A program made the position numbers and the translations under genes. A stretch of 59,170 nucleotides of DNA from Candidatus Poseidoniaceae archaeon. GTDB lineage: Archaea > Thermoplasmatota > Poseidoniia > Poseidoniales > Poseidoniaceae. Numbering within the stretch: position 1 is the first letter of the stretch; each line of letters begins with the position of its first letter. Shown here piece by piece: positions 42,001-50,374 of this stretch. The notes beneath the pieces are model-generated. The model saw nothing but the letters and a program-made list of their open reading frames with translations. It did no database searches and was not told the DNA's origin. The DNA lies in assembly GCA_938084675.1 (NCBI GenBank), contig CALKGM010000017.1, forward strand, positions 1 through 59,170. The letters are read 5' to 3'.

Positions 42001-43884
42001 AACCAGTGGGTGTGCCCCGAGGAACTCACGTACACCTTCGATTATACTACCGAGGACCCACCAGCGTCTGCCACGTTGACGGTCATGGCTTTTGATGCCG
42101 TAGGCAACAATGCGACATATACCGTGGACGTGATTCTGTTCAATGAAATACCTGAACCAATATTTGAGGTTCAGCGTCAAGGAAACGAAAGTGAACAATT
42201 GGTCACACTGGAAGGAAGCGCGACTTCAGACCCAGAAGGTGATGATATGGTCGTGACCTATCGTTCCAGCCTTGACGGGGTGTTGGCTGAACTCACGAAT
42301 GGCTCAGCAACTTGGTCAGGATATCTTTCTCGGGGAGTCCATACGATAACAATGGAAGTTACTGATGACCAAGCTGAACATGTCAATCAAAGCGCATCAT
42401 CATCCGTTTTGGTGACGGTTGACAACTCGTTTCCAATCGCCATGATCGCCTCACCCTCGTTGACAACGTTCGATTCCTCTGAGTTAATTGAGTTCTCAGC
42501 GAACGGCTCAGGGGATTTCGATGCAGCATGCGACACCTTCCCAGAAGAAGGAACATGGCATTGTGCTCCGTTCTCACCTTATGGCGGCTCAGAGTTTTTG
42601 GTGGTTACATGGACGAGTGACCTTGATGGTCGCCTCACTCCTGAAGGCGAAGATTGGTTGATGTTTGAATCACGATTGAGTACCGGGACCCACACCATTA
42701 CATTGAGTTTGGATGACGGAATCCATGAACCTGTTATCTCAACAATAAGTTTAGAGATTGTACCCTCTGCTCCAGTTCTCGGTTTGCTGAGTCCCGTTGA
42801 TGGTTCAAGCCACTCCTCTTCTTCTATTCTGATGTTTGACGCATCGCAAAGCATAGATTACGACAATGATAGTTTTGTTTTAACCCTACGAACTTCACTT
42901 GAGGACGACCCAATTCTCGTTGATATATTACCAAGTGAAAGCCACGCTTTGACCTTGCGTGCAGGCAATCATATTCTCACCGTGACACTAACTGATGATA
43001 CCGGAATGTCCCGGGATGAAACCTTCACGCTCACCATCAATGAATCTGGCCCAACAATGGTGCTCATCTCGCCCGAAAATCGGCAGTCCATCGCCCCAGG
43101 CGGCGTTGTGATACTGGAAGAAGCCTCGTTTGATGCGGACAATGATTTGGTCGTACGAGAATGGCGCCGCTGGTCGGATGGAATGAGTCTCCCAGAGGTT
43201 ATCTCAACGAGTTCAATCGATGAAATTACAAACTTGATGCCGGGGGAGTACCATCTCTCACTTTACATTGAGGACTCTCAAGGAAACTGGCTTGAAGAGC
43301 ACGTGAACATAACGATTCAATCCAGTCTTCCGTCTTTTGACAGAGACTCGTTGGTTCTCAGTGAAACCACCTTTGTTGCGGGGGAACTGTCTCAACTCAA
43401 TATTTCAATTCGCCTTGATGATGCGGACGGCACTACAAAGGACGTACGAGCAAATATGACACATAACATTCAGCAATGGGAAATCAATCTTACCGATGAT
43501 GACGGGGATGGTATTTGGGAAGGAATCCTCAATTGGCGCCCTGAAGAAACAGGGAGTCCAAGTTTGAAATTAGTTGCACGTGACGGTGAGGGGCAAAACG
43601 CCAATATTGACATCTTTACGAGTACGTTAACTGTTGAAGAATCTGAAGACGATCAGCGAATCCTGCTTTTCGCCTTAGGCGCTATTGGCCTCTTTGGTGG
43701 ATTTGGTTTGCTAGCATTTATCGCTATGCGCCGACGTCGGGCCATAGCAGATATTGACCTCATCGCTTCTTGGGATGCATTTAGAGCACCGGAAAAGACT
43801 GCCGAAGTTAAGCAACGTCCATTAGAAGAGAACATCATGGACGGTACTGAAGAAGTTCAGAGTGACCTTGACGGTTTGCTTTGA
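39097..43884 (+). CDS. Giant surface protein: parallel beta-helix plus PKD/Ig-like repeats and C-terminal TM
   Basis: 1595 residues from ATG 39097, chosen because the signal peptide ('ILVTLLFLLPLLTAI') follows. Residues about 60-640 look like a right-handed parallel beta-helix with repeated 'N-x-T-I-x-D-S/N' turns ('NLTIEDSIYGMTIYSSNPVI', 'NLTIRDSGD'), a fold seen in pectate-lyase, NosD and adhesin proteins. From about 793 there are PKD/Ig-like modules with 'LDDDELTFSWTSDLDG', 'FDPEGDDFAC' and 'DADNDLVVREWRRWSDG'. One TM helix at about 1522-1548 ends in 'RRRRAI' and a short acidic tail. Many N-glycosylation sites. Probably binds or processes polysaccharide at the cell surface; no catalytic site is identified. 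Confidence 0.8.
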   Translation: MTASSRTASRVILVTLLFLLPLLTAIHPLNEAETVDPMVQNTGARAQVTWSGTKVLSATYTVPVSDELVIQACTVVQMGGGVRIIVDGRLTVQGTQSCPVTLEASGLSDHEGIQFNSSSSGRGSFLQNLTIEDSIYGMTIYSSNPVIENLTVVNPDRVGVDMFNNAAPRITDLFIDQAGRELAFQGDWRYGIGLSIGAGSTPIVTRAVFSDVLTRGVNIWGASGGLVQGITIDNCSGSSWAMAAGVWVEDSQPLLTNISIDKSDTGMVIRHIDDGGYTRAVVRDATITNSMYRGVYVDKNNHTNYTNYETADFTNLTIRGTGTSGATTANIGFAALEVNATGAWFDNTLIEDSTTVGVRLYFVDDTTTFRNLTIRDSGDPGQGPHEAGLAVRSSFFAPHFEGMEISGSVGPGISSTSGGAMQGFDWNLHNNSQQGLLIDRATVVVNELELNDNGQSGAHVLNARYVTFENLTAANNGGDATSNPLPQNQAGLYYDESNDMESESGDVRCRNCTVSGSTGAGVLAENSVDLWLEGLTLYGNSADVPALSVNNEDTMPAGASGRINILQASIGAESPGQPAVELLRTAAHIEGLSMVGNHTGLDWSGDNNGNFASTISHSEFSGTSCVKLTNHPNLGGQGNTITSSCSGFVQLVNSQVNWSNLEDELGTTMIQLDDSSDLHLHQPINVDLNLASFSGTATIDVAWDLTIWVVNNFTNGVPNANVDATFTDYEPSVQEYTNDLGYVFLSDFIGQQWTSSGASSFNTVTVQCGYDSITNSTSATLDQNRFVNCLLPLDNQAPFLMWTSPLDEAIYPSQGEVMFNASDSWDLDDDELTFSWTSDLDGDIVASCTGQGVGNGQGITQQDMTNGAPFTVNTNSANMGCQLSDGIHLITLEICDDAGHCVSEVRTIELVNLAPNLVVDFEPSLNPWSELIMPQTGTVVINTTGTFDPEGDDFACVIDFNGEGAGWGNQWVCPEELTYTFDYTTEDPPASATLTVMAFDAVGNNATYTVDVILFNEIPEPIFEVQRQGNESEQLVTLEGSATSDPEGDDMVVTYRSSLDGVLAELTNGSATWSGYLSRGVHTITMEVTDDQAEHVNQSASSSVLVTVDNSFPIAMIASPSLTTFDSSELIEFSANGSGDFDAACDTFPEEGTWHCAPFSPYGGSEFLVVTWTSDLDGRLTPEGEDWLMFESRLSTGTHTITLSLDDGIHEPVISTISLEIVPSAPVLGLLSPVDGSSHSSSSILMFDASQSIDYDNDSFVLTLRTSLEDDPILVDILPSESHALTLRAGNHILTVTLTDDTGMSRDETFTLTINESGPTMVLISPENRQSIAPGGVVILEEASFDADNDLVVREWRRWSDGMSLPEVISTSSIDEITNLMPGEYHLSLYIEDSQGNWLEEHVNITIQSSLPSFDRDSLVLSETTFVAGELSQLNISIRLDDADGTTKDVRANMTHNIQQWEINLTDDDGDGIWEGILNWRPEETGSPSLKLVARDGEGQNANIDIFTSTLTVEESEDDQRILLFALGAIGLFGGFGLLAFIAMRRRRAIADIDLIASWDAFRAPEKTAEVKQRPLEENIMDGTEEVQSDLDGLL

Positions 43885-43887
43885 GGT

Positions 43888-44664
43888 TCACTTCTTCTGT
43901 TCAGGAAGGTCGCCATTGGTTGAATCTGGGTTTTCATCACGGCCACCCCATGGAGTCAAGGTCTTGTTTAGTCCAAATCGTCGAGAGAAGAGGAACTTCA
44001 GGTTCTTCCATCCGTCACCCCAGGTGTGAATTTCAGCGTCACCAACACGTGGACGGTAAGGGACTGAGATTTCAACAGCTTTCTTCTTTCCAAGATGTCG
44101 GCGTGTGATGATTTTCATTTCCTCACTTAGGGGCATGCCGTCATTGGTTGGCCGGAGTTTTTCATCTTCGAAAATGGATTTCTTGAATACCCACATTCCT
44201 GATTGAGAATCTTTAACCCCGTATCCAAACAAGAGGCGTGCAGTAAACGAAAGCACCCAATTTCCAAACCCGTGGAGTCCAGACATGGAACCGTCCTCTG
44301 CCATCGACAAGCGGTCGCAAGTAATGAATTCCAAATCATCATCAATGAGTCGCTTTACGAGTTCGGGAACAAGTTCAGCGGGGTAGGTGCAATCTGCATC
44401 CATAGTGACAATGATGTCGTTTGAGGCAACATCAAATCCTGTTCTGTATGCGCGTCCGTAGCCTTTCCGGTCTTCGAGATGGACGCGAATCCCCTTTTCA
44501 AGGGCAATTTCACGAGTTCGGTCGGATGAGTTTCCATCCACAATCATGATTTCTAAATCCTCACACCATCCGCGGGGGATTGCATCAATAGTTGGCCCTA
44601 GGGCTTCTTCCTCGTTCCGGGTAGGAAGGATAACTGTCACGGTCACGGGTAACACATCGGCCAT
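43888..44664 (-). CDS. Family 2 glycosyltransferase, dolichyl-phosphate hexose synthase type
   Basis: 258 residues. GT-A fold: 'VTVILPTRNEEEALGPTI' (nucleotide-binding start), 'IMIVDGNSSDRT', the DxD-type metal site 'IVTMDADCTYPAEL' and 'GYGVKDSQSGMWVFKKS' (acceptor-side motif). The family charges dolichol phosphate with mannose or glucose for surface glycan assembly. No C-terminal TM pair is present, so it is the soluble type. The C-terminal 20 residues are polar and unusual. A TATA-like TTTCAAG is 24-30 bases before the start. Divergent from the GT4 gene, so the two glycosyltransferases may share a purpose. Confidence 0.85.
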   Translation of the reverse strand: MADVLPVTVTVILPTRNEEEALGPTIDAIPRGWCEDLEIMIVDGNSSDRTREIALEKGIRVHLEDRKGYGRAYRTGFDVASNDIIVTMDADCTYPAELVPELVKRLIDDDLEFITCDRLSMAEDGSMSGLHGFGNWVLSFTARLLFGYGVKDSQSGMWVFKKSIFEDEKLRPTNDGMPLSEEMKIITRRHLGKKKAVEISVPYRPRVGDAEIHTWGDGWKNLKFLFSRRFGLNKTLTPWGGRDENPDSTNGDLPEQKK

Positions 44665-44733
44665 GGTTCGCCCACCGTTTGGATGGACTTGAAAGGTTTG
44701 GCTTTATTCTCCACAGAAGCAGGCACATCTTCA

Positions 44734-46035
44734 ATGACATTCAAATGCCCGTTGGTCTTGGTTGTCTTGATGCACATCGCCATGGTCTCAGGCGAATATC
44801 CTCCTCGTTGGGGTGGTATTGGCTCGGTTGTATTCCACCTGGCTGGTCATCTCGCTCAGCGGGGTCACGATGTCACTGTTATCACCAGAACTCACCAGAA
44901 GCGGACCCCTGCGCAACCCGGAGTCAGTGTTCTTCACGTGCCTTGGCTCAAAGCACCGATGGCCTTTACCCGCTCATATGGGAAGCATGCACTTACCTCT
45001 CTACGGCGGCTCCATCTGGAAAAACCGGTCGATGTTGTCCATACGCTTCTTCCACTTGTGAGTTGGAACGAACGAGAATATGATTGGGTTGAAGAGAACA
45101 TTGGCCCCGTGGTTTCAGCCCTGAATGGGAGTTGGATTGGTGAACGTGAAGGCATGAAACTTGCTGCACGCCATAAAGAATCAGCAACTTGGAAGAACCC
45201 TAATGATTTGGCTATTCTTCTTACTGCGAAGCACTACGCAAAATACGAACAAGCTGGAATTACAGGTTCAACCATTAGTGTAGCAATTTCCGAATCCACC
45301 AAAAATGAATTTGAACAGTGGTACCAACCTCCAGATGATTGGGATTGCGAGACTGTCCTCTACGGCGTTGACCACAGCGTGTTCCGACCAGTGAATCATG
45401 ATGATGAAGAAGACCAACTTGCCTATGAGGCCATTCGAACCACCTATGGCGCAGCTGATGAAGCTGCTCTTATTGGTAGAGCAGATACAGAAACACCCCT
45501 CTTGCTTGCCGTTGGAAGATTGGTTGCTCGGAAGGGCCATCGGACTTTGTTGCGGGCCATGCCAGAAATTCTCAAAGTCCACCCCGGGGCGAAATTGGTT
45601 ATCATCGGCAGGGGGCACATGCGGAAGACGCTGATGCGGCAAGCCAAACGCTTGGGAATCGGTCATGCCGTTTCAATTCAGCCTGGAATGAGTTTTGAAC
45701 GTCTTGCGTTGCATTTCCGCTCAGCAGATTTGGTCATCTATCCCTCGTATTATGAAGGTCAAGGACTCATACCTCTCGAGGCGCTCGCAAGTGGGACTCC
45801 AGTCGTGACAGTCAACCAACCTCCACTCACCGAGATGATTGATTCTACCGTTGGAGGGCTTTTCGCTTGTGGCGACCCTGCGGATTTGGCAAGGAGTGTC
45901 ATTGATTCTCTTAATCAACCGGATGTTAGAACTACACAAGCCCAGCTTGGACGTGAGCGTGTGCTTAACCTGTACACTTATGAGCACAATGCAGAGGCCT
46001 ATGAGGCCATCTACATGCGAGCAAGAGAAGGCTAA
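44734..46035 (+). CDS. Glycosyltransferase, GT4 family (group 1)
   Basis: 433 residues from ATG 44734; a TTATTCT box sits 30-24 bases upstream, which favours this start. ATG 44770 begins right at the conserved first strand ('MHIAMVSGEYPPRWGGIGS') and is the alternative. GT-B fold: N-terminal acceptor half, then donor half with 'LLLAVGRLVARKGHRTLL', 'KLVIIGRGHMRKTL', 'FRSADLVIYPSYYEGQGLIP' (nucleotide-sugar E-x7-E motif, shown in part) and 'ALASGTPVVT'. It uses an NDP-sugar to extend a glycan. Neighbours are a GT2 enzyme and two lipoproteins. Confidence 0.87.
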   Translation: MTFKCPLVLVVLMHIAMVSGEYPPRWGGIGSVVFHLAGHLAQRGHDVTVITRTHQKRTPAQPGVSVLHVPWLKAPMAFTRSYGKHALTSLRRLHLEKPVDVVHTLLPLVSWNEREYDWVEENIGPVVSALNGSWIGEREGMKLAARHKESATWKNPNDLAILLTAKHYAKYEQAGITGSTISVAISESTKNEFEQWYQPPDDWDCETVLYGVDHSVFRPVNHDDEEDQLAYEAIRTTYGAADEAALIGRADTETPLLLAVGRLVARKGHRTLLRAMPEILKVHPGAKLVIIGRGHMRKTLMRQAKRLGIGHAVSIQPGMSFERLALHFRSADLVIYPSYYEGQGLIPLEALASGTPVVTVNQPPLTEMIDSTVGGLFACGDPADLARSVIDSLNQPDVRTTQAQLGRERVLNLYTYEHNAEAYEAIYMRAREG

Positions 46036-46072
46036 ATACACCTTCATAGGGTACATTTGTCTTGACATTGAA

Positions 46073-46087
46073 GCGGAAGGTCATTAT
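46073..46087 (+). promoter_or_regulatory. Conserved 15-base promoter element before first BNR lipoprotein
   Basis: GCGGAAGGTCATTAT, with its first base 38 bases before ATG 46111. The identical element occurs at the same distance ahead of the paralogous gene at 47636. TCATTAT would be the TATA box at -30 to -24 and GCGGAAGG a BRE-like purine stretch. Confidence 0.6.
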
Positions 46088-46110
46088 TGCCCGAGTGGTT
46101 GGGTCGTACC

Positions 46111-47586
46111 ATGCAGGCAAAGGCAGTGTTCCTAGCACTCATCGTCGCAACGGTTTCCCTATCGGGTTGTTTCGGAGAAGAAATTGAAGAAGCAGTTGTC
46201 GTGGACATTGAGGAAGAGGACAGACGAACCTTTGTTACCGACAAGAACGGAGAACTCGTGTCAGACGCACTTTTGGACCTGGAGTTCATGTTCAGTGATG
46301 TTGGTGAAACCGGAAAGGAGCCCAGCATCGGTATCACTTCAAGCGGTTGCATCTTTTTCATTGCTATGGAGAAAGTGATGAGGTCCTGCGATGGAGGTGT
46401 TGCGTGGGAAGAAACTCAAGATCCGATTCAATGCTCTCCAACAACCAGCGACCCATACGGGTGGGTTGACCCGATTACTGATCGAGTTTTCAATGTCCAA
46501 ATGATTGGCTTGGAAACATCGTGGATTTGCTGGAGCGATGACGATGGGGAGTCTTGGCTCGGCAATCCGCATGACTCTGGAACTACTCCAATCAATGACC
46601 ACATCAAACTAGCAAGCGGGCCTTGGACAAGTTCCGGGTATGGGGCATTGGGGCAATTTACCTCGAACTTTTATGAAACAGCCGTGTATTATTGTTACAA
46701 TAAACTAGCAGGAATCTTCTGTTTCACAAGTTTCGACGGCGGTGCTACATTTGAGGCGGGCGGTCAGATTGTTGGTTTGGCCACAACGAACGGCGGCCTA
46801 CACGGAGCGATTTCAACGGCTCCAGACGGGACTGTATACGTGACTCCAAGAGTTGAAACCCCAACGGTTATCGTTTCGCATGACAATGGATATTCTTGGT
46901 TTGAGCAAACAATGGGCCAAGATGTTGGAACCCCCAACCCGAGGAAAAATTCTGAAGTTTCAACCGATACGGATTCCAATGCCTACCATATTTGGACGGG
47001 CGGAGATGAAGGGATTTACATGTCAAGGTCAACCGATTCGGGAGAAAGTTGGGAACAAGAGAGTATTCGTATCTCTCCAAACCAGGTGATTTCCACCGTT
47101 TTCCCTCAAACCGATGCTGGCGACCCAGGACGAATCGCTGTAACCTACCTGGGCAGTGAGAATTCCGAGATGTTGAATCAATCCAATCTTGATGGAAGCC
47201 CTTGGGACGGGAATGCACACTATGCTCCAAACAATGCTACTTACCACCTTTACATAACGTACAGCTTGAACGCGTTGGATGATGAACCGATTTTCCACAC
47301 CTACCGGGTAACCGATGACCCCGTTCAAATCGGTTCGATTTGTTTGAATTCAGGTGATTGTAGGGATATCGGGGGTTCAAATCGAAACCTCCTGGATTTC
47401 AATGATTTACACATTGACCGCGAAGGAAGAGTGTATGTCGCATTTGCAGACGGATGTACGGGCGATTGCGCTACCGGCGGAAATTCCACTGCGGAGGACT
47501 CTCGGGACGGGCGCGGTTCGGTATATTATCTCGCCAAGGGCCCTAGTCTTCTCGTGGAAAATGGTGAACTTTCACCACTGGTTTGA
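46111..47586 (+). CDS. Lipoprotein with BNR/Asp-box (sialidase-like) repeats, copy 1
   Basis: 491 residues from ATG 46111. A signal ends in the lipobox 'LSGC'. The body looks like a beta-propeller: Asp-box motifs of S-x-D-x-G-x-x-W type recur ('SCDGGVAWEE', 'SDDDGESWLG', 'SFDGGATFE', 'SHDNGYSWFE', 'STDSGESWEQ'). This is the sialidase/BNR superfamily fold, found in sialidases, sortilin-like receptors and photosystem assembly factors. The catalytic Arg triad of sialidases cannot be assigned, so sugar cleavage is not assured. It is a paralogue of the next gene; the leader peptides are nearly the same (MQAKAVFL / MQARALFL). Confidence 0.8.
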   Translation: MQAKAVFLALIVATVSLSGCFGEEIEEAVVVDIEEEDRRTFVTDKNGELVSDALLDLEFMFSDVGETGKEPSIGITSSGCIFFIAMEKVMRSCDGGVAWEETQDPIQCSPTTSDPYGWVDPITDRVFNVQMIGLETSWICWSDDDGESWLGNPHDSGTTPINDHIKLASGPWTSSGYGALGQFTSNFYETAVYYCYNKLAGIFCFTSFDGGATFEAGGQIVGLATTNGGLHGAISTAPDGTVYVTPRVETPTVIVSHDNGYSWFEQTMGQDVGTPNPRKNSEVSTDTDSNAYHIWTGGDEGIYMSRSTDSGESWEQESIRISPNQVISTVFPQTDAGDPGRIAVTYLGSENSEMLNQSNLDGSPWDGNAHYAPNNATYHLYITYSLNALDDEPIFHTYRVTDDPVQIGSICLNSGDCRDIGGSNRNLLDFNDLHIDREGRVYVAFADGCTGDCATGGNSTAEDSRDGRGSVYYLAKGPSLLVENGELSPLV

Positions 47587-47597
47587 TATCAGTCCAT

Positions 47598-47612
47598 GCG
47601 GAAGGTCATTAT
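47598..47612 (+). promoter_or_regulatory. Conserved 15-base promoter element before second BNR lipoprotein
   Basis: Same GCGGAAGGTCATTAT, first base 38 bases before ATG 47636, matching the element at 46073. Exact spacing and identity suggest both genes are started by the same factors and that duplication included the promoter. Confidence 0.6.
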
Positions 47613-47635
47613 CCCCATGACGATTCGGCATTACT

Positions 47636-49081
47636 ATGCAAGCAAGAGCATTGTTTCTCTCTCTCATGGTGGTGACCCTCTCCTTGTCGGGTTGTTTTGG
47701 CGAGGATGAGGAGAATACATCCATCGTGGAACCAACTCCTTTTGACTCGCTTCCAAGCATGACGACCTGGTACCATTACCCCGGCGGTGTTAACGCAACG
47801 AATGCTTCAATCGGCTTTGATAACCTGACCGGTAATTCAACGCCATACCCCGCTTTGGGGACCTACTACGGTATTGGTGATACAACCTTTGAACCAACCA
47901 TTGGCGTTACCTCGACCGGTGGAATCCACTATTCATCCTTTGGAGGGGCAGGCTCTGGAACCATGGTCTATACTTCAATGGACCAAGGTCAGACATGGAA
48001 CAATATGGGCCCGTTCAATCCGATATTACCAATTGAAGTCGGGCAAGTTCCATCATCCAACGATCCATACATTTACGTCGACAAGTGGACCGACCGTATC
48101 GTCAAATTCGACATGCATGCCCTTACTGCCATGTTCGTAGAATATTCTGATGATGACGGTGAAACATGGTCCATACCATTCTCTGCAGAAGGCTACTACA
48201 GCCCACAAGACCACCAATCGATTGCTTCAATGCCTGATGTTGACGGAATTGGATTTTACGACACCATCTATGTATTTTGTATTAACACTGGAAGTGCAGC
48301 AGCTGGCCCACAATGTTCACGGTCGCTTGATGGAGCCCACACATGGGACATCCAACGTCCTGGATATCCAACAGATACTGCTCAGTGTTCAGGATTGCAC
48401 GGACATCTTGCAGGTTCTAACGATGGTGCGATTTACCGAGGTAACCCATCCTGCGAGGGGCCTGCTGTCTATCGGAGCATTGACGGAGGCTATTCATGGA
48501 CTGAACACACCATTACCACAGAAGTTCCCATGCAGGACGGATGGCACAGTCACGAGGTCGCTGTTGCAACCGATGAAGCAGGAAATCTCTTTGCGTCTTG
48601 GATTAGCGTAGACCAGATGCCTTGGATGGCATATTCAAGGGACCAAGGAGATACTTGGTCTGAACCAATGATGGTTGCACCCCCCGAAGTAACAGAAACG
48701 GGCTTCCCGACGATTTTTGCCGGAGATGAAGGTCGTGTTGTAGTTGGATACATCGGAGAAAGCGTCGATAATGGCGGCTGGTCAGGCTATATGTCGGTGA
48801 TGACTGATGCGTTTGCAGATAATCCTCTCATCACATCCGTAGCAGTGAACACCCCTGACGACCCTCTAGATTCCACCGATGATTGTGGTAACGTTCGGTG
48901 CGGTGGATTTGGAGATTTCATAGATGTTGAACTGGACGATGAAGGCCGTCCTTGGATTGCTCTTGCACACAATGTCAATGGCGAACTTGGAATCGTTGGG
49001 ACCTATGTATACGGCCCTTCTTTGTACGGTGACTTGAAACTTCTTCCTGAGATTACTGCTGGTGGACCCTCAACGTTGTGA
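47636..49081 (+). CDS. Lipoprotein with BNR/Asp-box (sialidase-like) repeats, copy 2
   Basis: 481 residues. Signal and lipobox 'LSGC' as in the preceding paralogue. Asp-box repeats: 'TSMDQGQTWNN', 'SDDDGETWSI', 'SLDGAHTWDI', 'SIDGGYSWTE', 'SRDQGDTWSE', consistent with a beta-propeller on the cell surface. Between them are 'NDGAIYRGNPSCEGP' and 'FGDFIDVELDDEGRPW'-type blades. It may bind or hydrolyse glycans in marine particles. It sits 49 bases after copy 1, has its own promoter, and is followed 4 bases later by a small membrane protein. Confidence 0.8.
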   Translation: MQARALFLSLMVVTLSLSGCFGEDEENTSIVEPTPFDSLPSMTTWYHYPGGVNATNASIGFDNLTGNSTPYPALGTYYGIGDTTFEPTIGVTSTGGIHYSSFGGAGSGTMVYTSMDQGQTWNNMGPFNPILPIEVGQVPSSNDPYIYVDKWTDRIVKFDMHALTAMFVEYSDDDGETWSIPFSAEGYYSPQDHQSIASMPDVDGIGFYDTIYVFCINTGSAAAGPQCSRSLDGAHTWDIQRPGYPTDTAQCSGLHGHLAGSNDGAIYRGNPSCEGPAVYRSIDGGYSWTEHTITTEVPMQDGWHSHEVAVATDEAGNLFASWISVDQMPWMAYSRDQGDTWSEPMMVAPPEVTETGFPTIFAGDEGRVVVGYIGESVDNGGWSGYMSVMTDAFADNPLITSVAVNTPDDPLDSTDDCGNVRCGGFGDFIDVELDDEGRPWIALAHNVNGELGIVGTYVYGPSLYGDLKLLPEITAGGPSTL

Positions 49082-49085
49082 GCCA

Positions 49086-49325
49086 ATGGCGTTACTGAAT
49101 CTTTGGTCGTTATCTCACTTTGCGATTTGGTCTACCGCTGGTCGTTGGACGAAGTTGAGCTGGGGCATGTTCTTCGTGCTCTCTATTTCTTGGGAATGTT
49201 TTGAGTGGGCCGTTGACGACCAATCATGGGCTTCGTTCGCTGTTGAGCCGTTGGAAAATAAACTCTCAGACGTGGTAGTAAATACGATTGGATTTTGGCT
49301 GGGCAGGCGTTTGAAAATTGATTGA
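49086..49325 (+). CDS. Small VanZ-like membrane protein
   Basis: 79 residues from ATG 49086, right after the BNR gene (4-base gap). Two or three hydrophobic helices ('FAIWSTAGRWTKLSWGMFFVLSISWECFEW', shown partly) with the pattern Trp-Glu...Glu-Pro-x-x-Asn-Lys-x-x-Asp-x-x-x-Asn-x-x-Gly ('VEPLENKLSDVVVNTIGFWLG'). The E...N..D...N..G pattern is typical of VanZ-like/DUF2585-type proteins, of unknown biochemical role. It may be co-transcribed with the lipoprotein. Confidence 0.65.
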   Translation: MALLNLWSLSHFAIWSTAGRWTKLSWGMFFVLSISWECFEWAVDDQSWASFAVEPLENKLSDVVVNTIGFWLGRRLKID

Positions 49326-49369
49326 CGGCAACATCCCTTCGGGGTTATGCAAGGGCTTGGATGCTTTAC

Positions 49370-50365
49370 TCAGGATGTAAGCAATCGCGCTTTGACCTTG
49401 CGAAGGTTGAGTCTAACGCCGAGGAGAATTTTACGCCATAGTGGGAGTCGGACAGGTTGGCTGAAGACATCACCGGAGCGTCGGACAATCTCGTTGAGAA
49501 TGGATTGGTACGCGTCGGACATGATTTGAGGTTGGACGCGGGCACGTGCGTCGAGGTATCCAAACAGATGGTTGGCGGATTCACGATGGCGTTTAATCAT
49601 CTCAACATATTCAATGATGAATCCTTTCCACGAGGGCGATTTGGCAACATTGGGTCGCTGCAAGTCTTCAATTGAAATGCCATGAGATGCAAGAATGTCA
49701 AGAGGGAGATAGATTCGCCCACGCTCGATATCTTCATTGATGTCTCGTAACACATTGATCAATTGCATTTGGATTCCAAGGTCGACTGCATGGAGTTGGG
49801 CTGCTCTGTCTTCATAGCCATATATTTCTATCAGAATGAGGCCAACGGCAGAGGCAACCTTGTAACAGTAGGAGCGGAGTTCATCCCAAGTTTTGTTTTG
49901 AACGGGGTAAAGGTCGTCTTCCATCCCTTCAAGAACAGTTTCAAATTCATGAATTTTGATTGGGAACCTTACGAATACATCTTGCAACGCAATGAAAATC
50001 GGATGATCACTTGAAGTGATTTCGTTTTCTTTGGCTTTGTTGATTTTTAAGCGTATGTCTACGAGCGCCATAAGGCGTCGGCGGTGCTCATCTTCGGGGA
50101 GGGTCGGCTCTTTTCCATCATGGATTTCGTTAATGATGCGCTGGCGTGCATCGGTCGCTTCCCGCAGGGAGTTAGTTTCTAGAATTGAAGGCTCTTCATC
50201 TCCGTCAACGATGTCATCAACCCATCTGCAGAGTGCATAGACGGCATGAACTGCCCTTCTCTTATCGTACTGGAGTGCGGAAAACGATGAGAAGAAGGTG
50301 GTGGAGGCTTCGCGGCACACGGATTCACAATAGCCGTACGCATTGTCTACCAGCAACTGCTTCAT
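49370..50365 (-). CDS. crtB: Phytoene synthase
   Basis: 331 residues. It joins two geranylgeranyl-PP molecules to phytoene, the first carotenoid step; squalene synthases are close relatives. The first Asp-rich motif is 'LCRWVDDIVDGDEE', the second 'VLRDINEDIERGRIYLP', with 'YCYKVASAVGLILIEIYGY' between. The linkage to crtI (9-base gap) decides phytoene rather than squalene. It is the last gene of a crtI-crtB operon. In rhodopsin-bearing marine archaea this pathway can feed retinal; no rhodopsin or beta-carotene cleavage gene is in this window. Confidence 0.93.
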   Translation of the reverse strand: MKQLLVDNAYGYCESVCREASTTFFSSFSALQYDKRRAVHAVYALCRWVDDIVDGDEEPSILETNSLREATDARQRIINEIHDGKEPTLPEDEHRRRLMALVDIRLKINKAKENEITSSDHPIFIALQDVFVRFPIKIHEFETVLEGMEDDLYPVQNKTWDELRSYCYKVASAVGLILIEIYGYEDRAAQLHAVDLGIQMQLINVLRDINEDIERGRIYLPLDILASHGISIEDLQRPNVAKSPSWKGFIIEYVEMIKRHRESANHLFGYLDARARVQPQIMSDAYQSILNEIVRRSGDVFSQPVRLPLWRKILLGVRLNLRKVKARLLTS

Positions 50366-50374
50366 GATGATCCC

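Noticed and set aside
46085-46111. Sequence GCCCGAGTGGTT resembling the D-arm of a tRNA-Ser or tRNA-Leu gene
   Set aside because: No acceptor stem partner, anticodon arm or T-loop (GTTCGA) follows; the bases belong to the lipoprotein leader region.
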